Source: a virus. Taken from it: a DNA stretch of 48,371 nucleotides. Of the stretch, positions 1 to 7,666 are shown one piece after another. The notes below the pieces were generated by a model. That model made no database searches, had not been told where the DNA came from, and saw only the letters and a program-made list of their open reading frames with translations. The first letter of the stretch is position 1, and each line of letters opens with the position of its first letter. The position numbers and the translations under genes are program-made. The stretch covers positions 1 through 48,371 of the IMG/VR virus record IMGVR_UViG_3300025102_007024; one strand, written 5' to 3'.

Positions 1-699
1 GTGTCTGTAAATGATATATCTAAATATAAAACTATATTTATATATGTTGATTTTATTCATGAATTTATGGATAAATTTGCTAATTACTTAGCAAAAGAAA
101 CTGTTATTATGACCCATAACGGTGATGTTAATATTAGTAATGAATATGTAAAATACTTAGATAATCCAAAAATTAAAAAATGGTATTGTCAAAATCGAGC
201 AATCCATCATAAAAAACTTTTTTCTATTCCGATTGGAATAGCTAACTCTCAATGGAATCACGGTAATCAAGAAAGATTAATCAATAGCAAGATTCATAGT
301 CAAAATAAAGAATATCTTGTATACAAAAATTTTGATACAGGTACTAATGAAAGTGAAAGAGGAATATGTAATAGTATTACAGGTAAAAACGGTATTCCTA
401 TGAGTAAAAAGATAGATATAGATACGTATTTAACTTATATAGCTAAAAGTAAGTTTGTTATATCTCCCCCGGGCAATGGATTAGATTGTCACAGAATATG
501 GGAAAGTTTATATCTTAAAACTATACCTATAGTACTTAAACATGAATGTTTTTCTCAATTCAAACATTTACCTATTCTATTTGTAGAAAGATGGGAAGAT
601 ATAACTATACCATTTTTAAGAGAGAAGGCCTTAGAAGAAAAAGATTGGGATATTAAAGAACTTACTTTAGACTTTTGGAGAAAAGAAATCCTTATCTAG
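1..699 (+). CDS. Exostosin/GT47-like glycosyltransferase, probably 5'-truncated
   Basis: The reading frame is open from the first base (GTG), so the true start probably lies outside the window. The visible 232 residues carry, near residues 150-177, a segment with ISPPGNG, then DCHRIWE, then a hydrophobic IPIV. This is the C-terminal donor-binding pattern of exostosin-like (GT47-type) glycosyltransferases, where the Arg/Glu pair contacts the nucleotide. A related pattern is seen in the gene at 5230-6093. Its 3' end overlaps the convergent HAD gene by about 33 bases. The location, next to sugar-activation genes, fits a transferase acting on a glycan. The family assignment rests on motif resemblance only, and donor and acceptor are unknown. 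Confidence 0.5.
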   Translation: MSVNDISKYKTIFIYVDFIHEFMDKFANYLAKETVIMTHNGDVNISNEYVKYLDNPKIKKWYCQNRAIHHKKLFSIPIGIANSQWNHGNQERLINSKIHSQNKEYLVYKNFDTGTNESERGICNSITGKNGIPMSKKIDIDTYLTYIAKSKFVISPPGNGLDCHRIWESLYLKTIPIVLKHECFSQFKHLPILFVERWEDITIPFLREKALEEKDWDIKELTLDFWRKEILI

Positions 700-993
700 G
701 CAACCTTTATCATCTACAAAAATATCAGCGCCAGGTTTACCTAAAAATAAATCATGATATTTTAAGTTCCATGAATCAAGCTGCTCTTTAGTAAGGTTAT
801 AATATTTCGCGTACGCTTTTATAGGGTTATTATTAGTACTACCCATACCTCTAGCAGTTAACACGTATATTGTATGACCATCTTCATATAAACTATTAAC
901 ATAATCAATTCGCTCTTTTATAGGAGTACTATCTCTATAATCACTACCTTCTGTAACACATAGCGTGTTATCAACATCAAAACAATAAGTCAT
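667..993 (-). CDS. HAD-superfamily phosphatase, small
   Basis: This 108-residue protein has the HAD motif I FDVDNTLC at residues 5-12 (nucleophile D6, acid/base D8), motif II Thr in LTARG (T46), a motif III lysine in GKPG (K86) and the acidic motif IV DIFVDD (D94/D95). No cap domain is present, as in the small phosphatases of sugar-nucleotide loci. It is the last gene of the minus-strand operon, and its ATG overlaps the transaldolase stop (TAATG). In the ADP-heptose pathway a HAD enzyme (GmhB) removes the terminal phosphate of the sugar bisphosphate before nucleotidyl transfer. That role is inferred here from context; the catalytic residues are directly visible. Confidence 0.8.
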   Translation of the reverse strand: MTYCFDVDNTLCVTEGSDYRDSTPIKERIDYVNSLYEDGHTIYVLTARGMGSTNNNPIKAYAKYYNLTKEQLDSWNLKYHDLFLGKPGADIFVDDKGCLDKDFFSPKV

Positions 994-1673
994 TATATCC
1001 AGTTTTTAAAGTCATTAGTAAATTGCTCGATTGAAGCAGTTGTACCAGGGTGCGTAGAACTTTCTTTAACTACATTAAAACCTGCAGTTACGATATGAGA
1101 ACCAGAACTCCAAGCATCTGTAATATCTTCAGGTTTTCTAATACTACCAGAAATAATTTCGCAATTTAAATTATTCTCTTTAATAAATTCATTAGTTTCT
1201 TGAAGAGCAAAATGTACCGGTACTTTGCTATCTCTAGCTCTATTATAGAATAGAGAAACATATCTAGCACCAGCAGCTGCTCCGAGCATTAATTGAGCAC
1301 TTGTATAACAACACGTACAATTAATATCAACTCCTATACCAGCTAATGATTCAATTACAGGAAGCTCATTCCACCCAATAGGAATTTTAATATTTAAATT
1401 ATCATAGTCGATATGTTTTTTCAAGCTAATTGCTTGTTGTTTAATCTCTTCTGGTTCAATTGCAAACACTTCAACACTAAAAGGAATTTCATTACCGGTA
1501 ATATCACTCTTATCTTTCAAAAGGTTAGCAATTTTTTGCATATGTTCAATATAATCAGCTTTAGGCTCTTTTGACATAAGGGACGGGTTAGTAGTTACCC
1601 CGCTAATTATACCTCTATCGATAGATTCAGATATTTCGTCAATATTAGCTGTGTCAATAAATAATTCTCGCAT
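993..1673 (-). CDS. Transaldolase / fructose-6-phosphate aldolase-like (TalC type)
   Basis: A class I aldolase of the small transaldolase family, about 226 residues, close to the 215-225 typical for TalC/FSA proteins. Visible motifs are FIDTANIDEI near the N-terminus, GVTTNPSL at about residues 25-32, the Schiff-base lysine in IKIPIG (K96), and a C-terminal GSIRKPEDI. Known relatives move a dihydroxyacetone unit between sugar phosphates. A Leu-start 12 residues upstream is possible, but the ATG at 1673 matches the family start (MRELFIDTA). It sits between the cupin and HAD genes. Marine phages often carry TalC to draw on the pentose phosphate pathway; here the operon suggests it feeds sugar activation, which is an inference. 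Confidence 0.88.
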   Translation of the reverse strand: MRELFIDTANIDEISESIDRGIISGVTTNPSLMSKEPKADYIEHMQKIANLLKDKSDITGNEIPFSVEVFAIEPEEIKQQAISLKKHIDYDNLNIKIPIGWNELPVIESLAGIGVDINCTCCYTSAQLMLGAAAGARYVSLFYNRARDSKVPVHFALQETNEFIKENNLNCEIISGSIRKPEDITDAWSSGSHIVTAGFNVVKESSTHPGTTASIEQFTNDFKNWI

Positions 1674-1695
1674 AATATATTTTATAATAAGTTTT

Positions 1696-2124
1696 TTAAT
1701 TTTCAACAAATTTATATGTTTTACCGTCTTCTACTATATGCGAATCATTATCATCATCTGTAGTACTTACCTCTATAATAACAGTATCCTGTATAGCCAT
1801 ACGCATATGCATTAAACCAACAGGTATATGTATTACATCTCCTTCATTTAGAATAATTGATTTATTCTCTGCTCTCCCTATTCTTAAACCTAATTTAAGT
1901 TGACCCTTATCGATATAATAAGATTCTTTTTTATGTACATGATACTCCATGCTACTTTGAGTCCCCGCTCTCATAAAAATTTTCTTTATACTATAGCCAT
2001 CTTGATCAAAAAGCGTCGACATATCACCCCAGTATTTTTCTTCAGCTTTAACTACTTGCTCTACGCTTGGTAGCTCTCTTATTCCATATTTGTTATCTTT
2101 GTCCATAATATTTTGTTGTTCCAT
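1696..2124 (-). CDS. Cupin-fold sugar-phosphate enzyme-like protein
   Basis: A small single-domain cupin of about 142 residues. The first cupin motif is visible as EYHVHKKESYYIDKG (two His, one Glu, then Gly) and the second as GDVIHIPVGLMHMRM, so the metal-binding His/His/Glu/His set appears intact. It resembles the C-terminal cupin of type II mannose-6-phosphate isomerases and the stand-alone cupins of sugar loci. It overlaps the end of the AraD-like gene. Candidate starts are TTG 2136, ATG 2124 and ATG 2106; none has a clear ribosome binding site, and 2124 is a compromise. An isomerase or epimerase role in the operon's pathway is inferred; substrate unknown. Confidence 0.7.
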   Translation of the reverse strand: MEQQNIMDKDNKYGIRELPSVEQVVKAEEKYWGDMSTLFDQDGYSIKKIFMRAGTQSSMEYHVHKKESYYIDKGQLKLGLRIGRAENKSIILNEGDVIHIPVGLMHMRMAIQDTVIIEVSTTDDDNDSHIVEDGKTYKFVEN

Positions 2125-2794
2125 GTTTTCTATCAAAATGTTTATCTAATAAACACTTAGATAGTTTGTGATCACAAACTTTTATCTTTTCAGTTAAGAA
2201 AGCTAATTTAGCTATCTCCTCTATTACTATAGCATTTTCTAATGCTTGTTGTTTTGTAGTACCCCAAACATACACCCCATGGTTTGGTAACAAACACCCA
2301 GGCATTTTATTGTAATCTATTTTATTATCCTTAAAATAATTCACAATACTCAACCCTATATTTCTTTCGTAATTATTCTCTATTTCATTTTTGAGTAAAT
2401 CGTAGACTATAGGTACATCACCGTAAAAATAGTCAGCATGAGTCGTACCGTAGCAGTTAATAGGTCTTCTAGCTTGTGCAAAAGCAGTGCAATATTGAGA
2501 ATGGGTATGAATAATATAGTTTACCTCCTTAAAGCTTTTATATAGCTCGATATGAGTTGGAGTATCTACCGAGGGAGATTTACCCCTTGCGGTAGTACCG
2601 GTAGTAATGGTTACTCTACTTAAGTTACCTACTTCAAGTTTATATACGTCTATACCCGAAGGCTTTATAATTACCTGATTGTTAACTCTATCGATACCAC
2701 TAGCATTACCCCACGTTAGCTTAACTAGACCCCTATTAACAATTTCTTGATTTAGTTGTATAACGTTCTGATATAATTGATTTAAATAGTTCAT
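2093..2794 (-). CDS. araD: L-ribulose-5-phosphate 4-epimerase-like (AraD/UlaF family)
   Basis: A class II aldolase/epimerase fold protein that follows E. coli AraD along its whole length: LTWGNASGIDR near the N-terminus, IKPSGID, DTPTHIELY, the metal-binding HTHSQYCTAFAQA, the diagnostic GTTHADYFYGD, LPNHGVYVWG with the third metal His, and a C-terminal KHFDRKHG...YYGQ. The THADYFYG block separates AraD-type 4-epimerases from fuculose aldolases. Known reaction: L-ribulose-5-P to D-xylulose-5-P, reversible, with a divalent metal. GTG 2812 is an alternative start. The start overlaps the kinase 3' end by about 60 bases. In this operon it could make L-ribulose-5-P from central metabolism, which is inference. 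Confidence 0.85.
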   Translation of the reverse strand: MNYLNQLYQNVIQLNQEIVNRGLVKLTWGNASGIDRVNNQVIIKPSGIDVYKLEVGNLSRVTITTGTTARGKSPSVDTPTHIELYKSFKEVNYIIHTHSQYCTAFAQARRPINCYGTTHADYFYGDVPIVYDLLKNEIENNYERNIGLSIVNYFKDNKIDYNKMPGCLLPNHGVYVWGTTKQQALENAIVIEEIAKLAFLTEKIKVCDHKLSKCLLDKHFDRKHGTTKYYGQR

Positions 2795-3635
2795 AACTTG
2801 GAGGAGTTGCACCTTTTGTTTCTGTTGCTAAGCTAGCCCATATATTACAATAATCTAAAGCTTTCAAGGAATTATCTAAACTAACTAAAGATGCCATAGC
2901 TGTAAAGCTATCCCCCGCACCGCAAGTATCAACAACTTTTGCCTGTCTTGGTGGATAAATTATGCCGTTATATTTACAGCCTCTGCTACCTAAAGTAGTA
3001 ATACTTTCTGATCTCAAGTTATAAAATTGCTCTTCATCTTCATTTAAAATAAATAATGAGCAATTTTCGAATTTTTTTAATTTAAGGTCTTTCTTTCCAC
3101 CCCAATCAGAAAGCTGAGTATTTACTATACAAGGCTTCTTTTTACTTCTACAAAGCTTAATTGTAGAAATAGTTAAATTTTCAGATAAAAAACCTCCTCT
3201 ATAATCACTTAGAATAACCGAATCATATTCATCAATTATTCTTACTAATTCACTTAAAATTCTATTTTCATCATCTTTACTTAAAACTAAAATACTTCCA
3301 CGATTTACCTGAAGATGCTTATAGCTATTGCCCTTGCGGCTTACGTAAAATCTACTTTTTATATTATGCTGTCTATCTAGATTAAAGTATTTTACGTTAT
3401 TTTCTTTTAATGTGTCCGCTATAGTAGAATCATTAAATGCAGTAAAGAAGCAAACCTCCCGCTCTAAAGCTCTTAAGTTCATTACAAGATTTCCTGCTCC
3501 TCCAAGCTGCTTTTTTTTAGAAACATATTCAGCCTTGAGAGTTGGTGACTCTAGTGAAAGACCAACTGCTCTCGTATACAAATATTCATCTGAGATTAAA
3601 TCTCCTATTACTAAAACTTTTTTACGATTTAACAT
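2736..3635 (-). CDS. PfkB-family sugar kinase, HldE1-like (sugar-phosphate C1 kinase)
   Basis: A 299-residue ribokinase/PfkB-fold kinase. Near the N-terminus VLVIGDLISDEYLYTRAVG and GGAGNLVMNL (GGAGN at 45-49) closely follow the kinase half of HldE (RfaE1). Near residues 236-242 the PfkB signature DTCGAGDSF supplies the catalytic Asp and anion hole. HldE1 phosphorylates C1 of heptose-7-phosphate to the 1,7-bisphosphate. Here the kinase is separate from its nucleotidyltransferase partner, which is instead fused to an isomerase in the gene directly upstream (14-base overlap). The actual substrate, heptose or pentose phosphate, cannot be read from sequence. The ATG at 3635 is chosen because it opens directly into the fold. 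Confidence 0.85.
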   Translation of the reverse strand: MLNRKKVLVIGDLISDEYLYTRAVGLSLESPTLKAEYVSKKKQLGGAGNLVMNLRALEREVCFFTAFNDSTIADTLKENNVKYFNLDRQHNIKSRFYVSRKGNSYKHLQVNRGSILVLSKDDENRILSELVRIIDEYDSVILSDYRGGFLSENLTISTIKLCRSKKKPCIVNTQLSDWGGKKDLKLKKFENCSLFILNEDEEQFYNLRSESITTLGSRGCKYNGIIYPPRQAKVVDTCGAGDSFTAMASLVSLDNSLKALDYCNIWASLATETKGATPPSYELFKSIISERYTTKSRNC

Positions 3636-4497
3636 TTTCTCTAACCTTTTCTATAACTTTAGTTGTGGAGTATGTAACTTTATCAAATAAAGGAGCGACT
3701 TTAATTTGAATATGATCTGGAATATTATCTCTTTTTCTTATCTCTTCTGCTGTAAACTCACCACCTTTAACAACTATATCTGGATTAATATCATTTATTA
3801 TATCTTCAGTTTTAATATTATCAAAAATTACTACCTCATCTACTACAGATAAGGAAGAAAGAATATTTTTTCTATCGCTTTCATTAGTTACTGGTCTTTC
3901 TGGACCTTTTAATTCTTTAGTAGCCCTATCTGAATTTATACCAACAACTAATTTGTCTCCTAAACTCTTAGCAAAATTTAAAACTTCAATATGACCTAAA
4001 TGTAACAAGTCAAAAATACCATTAGTAAAAACTACCGTTTCAGGCTTATGATCTGATATTTTTTCAACTCGTTTTACATGTCTTCCTTCACCAAAAGGTG
4101 TATCAAGCCACTGCTCTAAAATTTCCTTAGCATTTCTTGTAGTAGATATCCAACTACCTAAACACAATACATTAGAATTATTATGCTCTCTACATTTTGG
4201 AGCAGAATCTAAATTATGAACTAATGCCGCTCTTACATTTTTAAATCTATTAGCTGCTATACTCATTCCTACCCCTGTTCCGCAAATAAGAATGCCCTTT
4301 TCTATGTCTCCGTTATGTACTATAGAACTAAGTTGATTCGCGTAATCAACATAATCTACGCTATCAACATCACTATAAGGCCCTATATCGATAGGATTAT
4401 AACCTGCCTCTTTGAGTATACTTTTCAACTCACGCTTTAACACTACACCGTTATGATCACTAGCTAAAACTATATTTTTGTCTATCGTTTTCAACAC
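3622..4497 (-). CDS. Fusion: RpiB/LacAB-type sugar-phosphate isomerase + HldE2-like nucleotidyltransferase
   Basis: Two domains are clear in 291 residues. Residues 8 to about 145 are an RpiB-like isomerase, with ASDHNG, GPYSDVDSVDYVDYA, the catalytic-Cys loop ICGTGVGMSIAANR (C72) and the REHNN His (H105). Residues 150-290 are an HldE2/RfaE2-type nucleotidyltransferase, with FTNGIFDLLHLGHI (HxGH at 166-169), GINSD, LKGPERPV, PDIVVKGGE and a C-terminal YSTTKVI. This is the first gene of the minus-strand operon. In ADP-heptose synthesis the isomerase is GmhA and HldE2 is fused to the kinase; this arrangement differs. Start GTG 4497 is uncertain and TTG 4494 would also serve. ADP or CDP as carrier cannot be decided here. 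Confidence 0.85.
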   Translation of the reverse strand: MLKTIDKNIVLASDHNGVVLKRELKSILKEAGYNPIDIGPYSDVDSVDYVDYANQLSSIVHNGDIEKGILICGTGVGMSIAANRFKNVRAALVHNLDSAPKCREHNNSNVLCLGSWISTTRNAKEILEQWLDTPFGEGRHVKRVEKISDHKPETVVFTNGIFDLLHLGHIEVLNFAKSLGDKLVVGINSDRATKELKGPERPVTNESDRKNILSSLSVVDEVVIFDNIKTEDIINDINPDIVVKGGEFTAEEIRKRDNIPDHIQIKVAPLFDKVTYSTTKVIEKVRENVKS

Positions 4498-4552
4498 TAT
4501 ATTTTATATAACTATTTGCATTTATCAACCACATCTCTTATATATTATATTG
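4498..4552. promoter_or_regulatory. Divergent promoter region
   Basis: This 55-base AT-rich gap separates the minus-strand sugar operon from the plus-strand methyltransferase gene, so it must hold both promoters or their equivalents. On the plus strand TATATT lies at 4541-4546, exactly 6 bases before the ATG at 4553, the same spacing seen at other starts in this window. On the minus strand a TATATAAAATATAG-like stretch precedes the GTG at 4497. No Shine-Dalgarno sequence is visible on either side. Confidence 0.45.
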
Positions 4553-5251
4553 ATGTCTTTAAGTAGCGATAAAATTAGAGAGCTATATGAAAAATTTGTA
4601 AAGGTAAATTATACAAATGAATATAAGAACAGGTACGTACCTTTACCTTTAGAAAAAAATAATAAGAAGTGGAAATGGGAAGGTAAAGATTTTCCTAGAG
4701 TTATATCATTGTTAGAATTTGAATCCTATATCGAAAAATATAACTTTCAAATTGAAAAGCTTCTTCTTTTTAATGGTGAACAGGATCCGGAAATTGAATA
4801 TTTAAAAGGTAGATATAAAAGCTATCTAAATGTAAATTATGAAGATAATGAAGAAAAATACGATTTACATAACTTACAGTTAAAGCAAAATAATTTTGAT
4901 TTTTGCATTTTATCACAGACGCTAGAGCATGTATATAATCCCTCTCTTTGTCTTAAAAATATAAAAAAGTATCTAGCAGATAGTGGTTATCTTTATATTA
5001 ATGTACCAGCTTGTAACGCACCACACAGTGAACCATTTCACTACTATATAGGCTATACACCTATGGGATTGGCTGCCCTAGCTGAAGAAAATGGTTATAA
5101 GGTAAAAGAAATAGGTCAATGGGGAAATGAAGAATATTTAGTTAAACTTTGGACAAGAAATCCAGGGTGGAGTGAATATAGACAGCTTGAAACCCCAGGT
5201 GTAAATGAAATAGAAAATCCAGTAATAACATGGGCACTTTTACAAAAATAG
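4553..5251 (+). CDS. SAM-dependent methyltransferase, class I (Methyltransf_11/23-like)
   Basis: A protein of about 232 residues. The C-terminal half has the features of small-molecule class I methyltransferases: FDFCILSQTLEHVYNPSLCLKNI (post-motif II with the LEH signature), a following GYLYINVPA strand, and a conserved FHYYIGYTPMGL segment typical of sugar-locus methyltransferases. The glycine-rich SAM loop is not obvious, so the N-terminal part is diverged or unusual. A longer frame opens at 4478, but the ATG at 4553 avoids overlapping the divergent promoter and has a TATATT box 6 bases upstream. It overlaps the next gene by 22 bases. Probable role: O- or N-methylation of a sugar or glycan, inferred from neighbours. 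Confidence 0.65.
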   Translation: MSLSSDKIRELYEKFVKVNYTNEYKNRYVPLPLEKNNKKWKWEGKDFPRVISLLEFESYIEKYNFQIEKLLLFNGEQDPEIEYLKGRYKSYLNVNYEDNEEKYDLHNLQLKQNNFDFCILSQTLEHVYNPSLCLKNIKKYLADSGYLYINVPACNAPHSEPFHYYIGYTPMGLAALAEENGYKVKEIGQWGNEEYLVKLWTRNPGWSEYRQLETPGVNEIENPVITWALLQK

Positions 5252-6093
5252 GCTTACTATGTTTAGATGATCAAGAAGAAGTTGGTCATATAAATTTTGA
5301 TAATTTTAGAAAAGCTTTAAAAAATTATTTTAAAGATAGTAGCTTTATCGATATAATTTCGAAAGAACAACTACCTGAAATTGATTTACTTATTATAGTA
5401 GATGAACATTTCATACCACATGTAAATGTATGGAAAAATGATGACTTTATTAATACGCTAAATGAACTTAATTTAAAAGTTTTACTATTCAATATAGAAA
5501 AAATATTTAGTAGCCAATTTCCATGGAATGCAGATCACCAAAGGAAGGTTGAAACCATCAATAACTTGACACAATTATTTGGTGATTTAAAAGATCGTAA
5601 AATAAAAGGTGCTATTTTAAATAAACATGGCCTTTTATCTAAAAGTCAAAAATTAAAGGTAGAGAATACAGAAAAGAAAAATAGTATAGTTTTTTTAGGA
5701 CAAGCAGAAGGTCCTCAGTATCATAGAAGACAGCAAATCTTAAATTATATAAGCAGTAGATCTACTAAAATTCCTCTAGAAATAAAAGTAACTAATAGAA
5801 AACTAACCTATCAAGAATATTTAGAAATTTTATCAAGTTATAAATACGTTCTTAACCCGCTAGGGTGTGGTGATTTTATAAATTTAAGATTTTATGAAGC
5901 TTTGGAGTTAGGTTGTATACCTATCCAGCAAGTAACACCAGAAATGCTAGAAGCTTATAGTAAGGAGCTTAAATATAGTATTAATTTTATTCACCCTGAA
6001 GATATAAATCTCAAAAAAGAATACAAATATATGGATTACTACTTAGAAGATTATTTTGAAGAATTAAACCTAGAAAGTATATTGAATTCCTAG
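5230..6093 (+). CDS. Exostosin-like glycosyltransferase
   Basis: A 287-residue protein. The N-terminal half is a Rossmann-like region (IGLLCLDD..., LLIIVDEH). The C-terminal half has SIVFLGQAEGPQYHRRQQIL and then KYVLNPLGCGDFINLRFYEAL followed by ELGCIPI, the donor-site pattern of GT47/exostosin-like transferases, with Arg and Glu in the nucleotide-contact positions. The first protein in the window (1-699) has a matching motif, so two related transferases flank the divergent operon. The start overlaps the methyltransferase by 22 bases, implying coupled translation. The acceptor is unknown; the assignment rests on motif resemblance. Confidence 0.5.
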   Translation: MGTFTKIGLLCLDDQEEVGHINFDNFRKALKNYFKDSSFIDIISKEQLPEIDLLIIVDEHFIPHVNVWKNDDFINTLNELNLKVLLFNIEKIFSSQFPWNADHQRKVETINNLTQLFGDLKDRKIKGAILNKHGLLSKSQKLKVENTEKKNSIVFLGQAEGPQYHRRQQILNYISSRSTKIPLEIKVTNRKLTYQEYLEILSSYKYVLNPLGCGDFINLRFYEALELGCIPIQQVTPEMLEAYSKELKYSINFIHPEDINLKKEYKYMDYYLEDYFEELNLESILNS

Positions 6094-6116
6094 AATATTA
6101 TAATAATATATATTAT

Positions 6117-6698
6117 ATGATTATTGATCAACAAGTTTATAATGGAGACTTAATTCACGAGCGTTTTGCTTATAAGTTCTTTCGGAAAGAAGTATCACCC
6201 TTTGGTAATATTGTAGCTTTTAGAGCTCCTATGTATGTTAGTGACAACCTTATCGATTTAGAAGATACTCTAGCTAAAGATTTTATTCACTCTGACGACT
6301 CTATTAATTTTTGCTGGGAGATACCTAATCTCTGTCCTCTAGGAGCTGTAGCTTTTCAACGGCTATTCAATACTACTATTGCATCGATGGTAGGTCAATC
6401 GATTAATAAAAGTATATCTATGGATGGTGATGATATTATGGTAAATGATACGTTTATTGGAAGTGATGATAAAAAATATGACCGCGGTAAAGTTAGTGTT
6501 TCTATTACCTATAGTAAAGATAACGTAGCGCTTGGTCATACTGGTATTAATATTAATGCTGGAAAGAAAGCTCCTGGATTTGCTTATTCTTCAAATTTAG
6601 ACGATTTACAAGTTCAAAACGTTATGGAGGCTGTTATCAGTGCCTTTAATAGCGAAGTAAAAGATCAGTGGATAGCAACTACTAAAATTATTGTATGA
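6117..6698 (+). CDS. DUF366-like protein (possible biotin/lipoate-ligase fold)
   Basis: A 193-residue protein with IVAFRAPMYV, NLIDLEDTLAKD, a hydrophobic FCWEIPN and LGAVAFQRLFN. From memory this order matches DUF366, a family mostly described from archaea and placed near biotin/lipoate ligase folds; I cannot confirm this without a profile search. A TATAAT at 6099-6104 precedes the ATG by 12 bases. The 3' end overlaps the GDP-mannose dehydratase start by 4 bases (ATGA), so the two are probably co-translated. No function should be assigned. Aspartates and a conserved Gln-Arg pair suggest an enzyme rather than a structural protein. Confidence 0.45.
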   Translation: MIIDQQVYNGDLIHERFAYKFFRKEVSPFGNIVAFRAPMYVSDNLIDLEDTLAKDFIHSDDSINFCWEIPNLCPLGAVAFQRLFNTTIASMVGQSINKSISMDGDDIMVNDTFIGSDDKKYDRGKVSVSITYSKDNVALGHTGININAGKKAPGFAYSSNLDDLQVQNVMEAVISAFNSEVKDQWIATTKIIV

Positions 6699-7666
6699 AA
6701 AGAGCTCTTATAACAGGTATTAATGGACAAGATGGTTCGTATTTAGCAGAATTTCTTTTAGAGAAAGGCTACCAAGTATACGGAACAGTAAAGCGAAATT
6801 CAGTTTCTGAAAATCAAACTGCAAGATTAGATAAAATATTTCCTAAAATAGTAGATAATTTAATATATGCAGATCTTAGTGATCTTTCTTCTCTTTTAAA
6901 TGCAATTCATATATCTAGACCTAATGAAATTTATAATCTTGCTGCACAATCGCATGTGAGAATTAGCTTTGATCAACCGGTTTATACTGCGCTTACTACA
7001 GGAGTGGGTACGTTAAATTTACTTGAAGCTGCGAGAATTTATGATCCATCGGTAAAAATCTATCAGGCATCTTCATCAGAGATGTTTGGTAACAATATAG
7101 ATGAGGATGGTTTTCAAAGAGAGACTACTCCAATGAGTCCAGTTTCACCGTACGGTTGTTCAAAAGTATTTTCTTATAATATATGCAGAAACTATAGAAA
7201 GTCTTATAACATGCATGTATCAAATGGAATTTTATTCAATCATGAATCACCAAGAAGAGGAAGTAACTTTGTTACTTCAAAAGTAGTTAAGACTGCAGTA
7301 CAAATTAAGAAAGGTCTAGCTACAGAACTTAGATTGGGTAATTTAGATGCTGCAAGGGATTGGGGTCATGCTAAAGACTATGTTGAAGCTATGTGGCAAA
7401 TACTACAACAAGATACTCCCGACGACTATGTTTGCGCTACAGGTATATCGCATACTGTCGGCGATTTAGTTAATTATACCTTCAAAAAGTTAGATCTAGA
7501 TCCAACACAGTACATAAAAACTGATGCAAAATATTTTAGACCTGAAGAGCTTGATGTTCTCAAAGGTGATAGCTCAAAGCTAAGAGACAGAGTAGGATGG
7601 GAACCTAAATATTCTTTTGAAGATCTAATTGATGAAATGATTGAATATTGGGATGAGAGAATATAG
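6695..7666 (+). CDS. gmd: GDP-mannose 4,6-dehydratase
   Basis: An extended short-chain dehydratase of 323 residues. The NADP-binding loop TGINGQDGSYLAEFLLEKGY lies near the N-terminus, followed by EIYNLAAQSHV, the SSSEMFG active-site strand and the catalytic YxxxK in SPYGCSK. The C-terminal half has NGILFNHESPRRGSNFVTSKV, the GDP-mannose-binding signature of GMD, and LGNLDAARDWGHAKDYVEAM. Reaction: GDP-D-mannose to GDP-4-keto-6-deoxymannose, the first step to GDP-fucose, rhamnose or perosamine. It overlaps its neighbours by 4 bases upstream and 1 base downstream, so it is in one unit with the fucosyltransferase. One of the safest calls in the window. Confidence 0.96.
   Translation: MKRALITGINGQDGSYLAEFLLEKGYQVYGTVKRNSVSENQTARLDKIFPKIVDNLIYADLSDLSSLLNAIHISRPNEIYNLAAQSHVRISFDQPVYTALTTGVGTLNLLEAARIYDPSVKIYQASSSEMFGNNIDEDGFQRETTPMSPVSPYGCSKVFSYNICRNYRKSYNMHVSNGILFNHESPRRGSNFVTSKVVKTAVQIKKGLATELRLGNLDAARDWGHAKDYVEAMWQILQQDTPDDYVCATGISHTVGDLVNYTFKKLDLDPTQYIKTDAKYFRPEELDVLKGDSSKLRDRVGWEPKYSFEDLIDEMIEYWDERI

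Noticed and set aside
3412-3690. Plus-strand open frame of 92 codons inside the kinase gene.
   Set aside because: It overlaps well-supported kinase and isomerase/nucleotidyltransferase coding sequence on the other strand and has no recognisable features.
4478-4552. Extended N-terminus for the methyltransferase (start at 4478) that looks like a membrane segment.
   Set aside because: It would run across the divergent promoter region and into the neighbouring operon; the ATG at 4553 has the standard 6-base box spacing.
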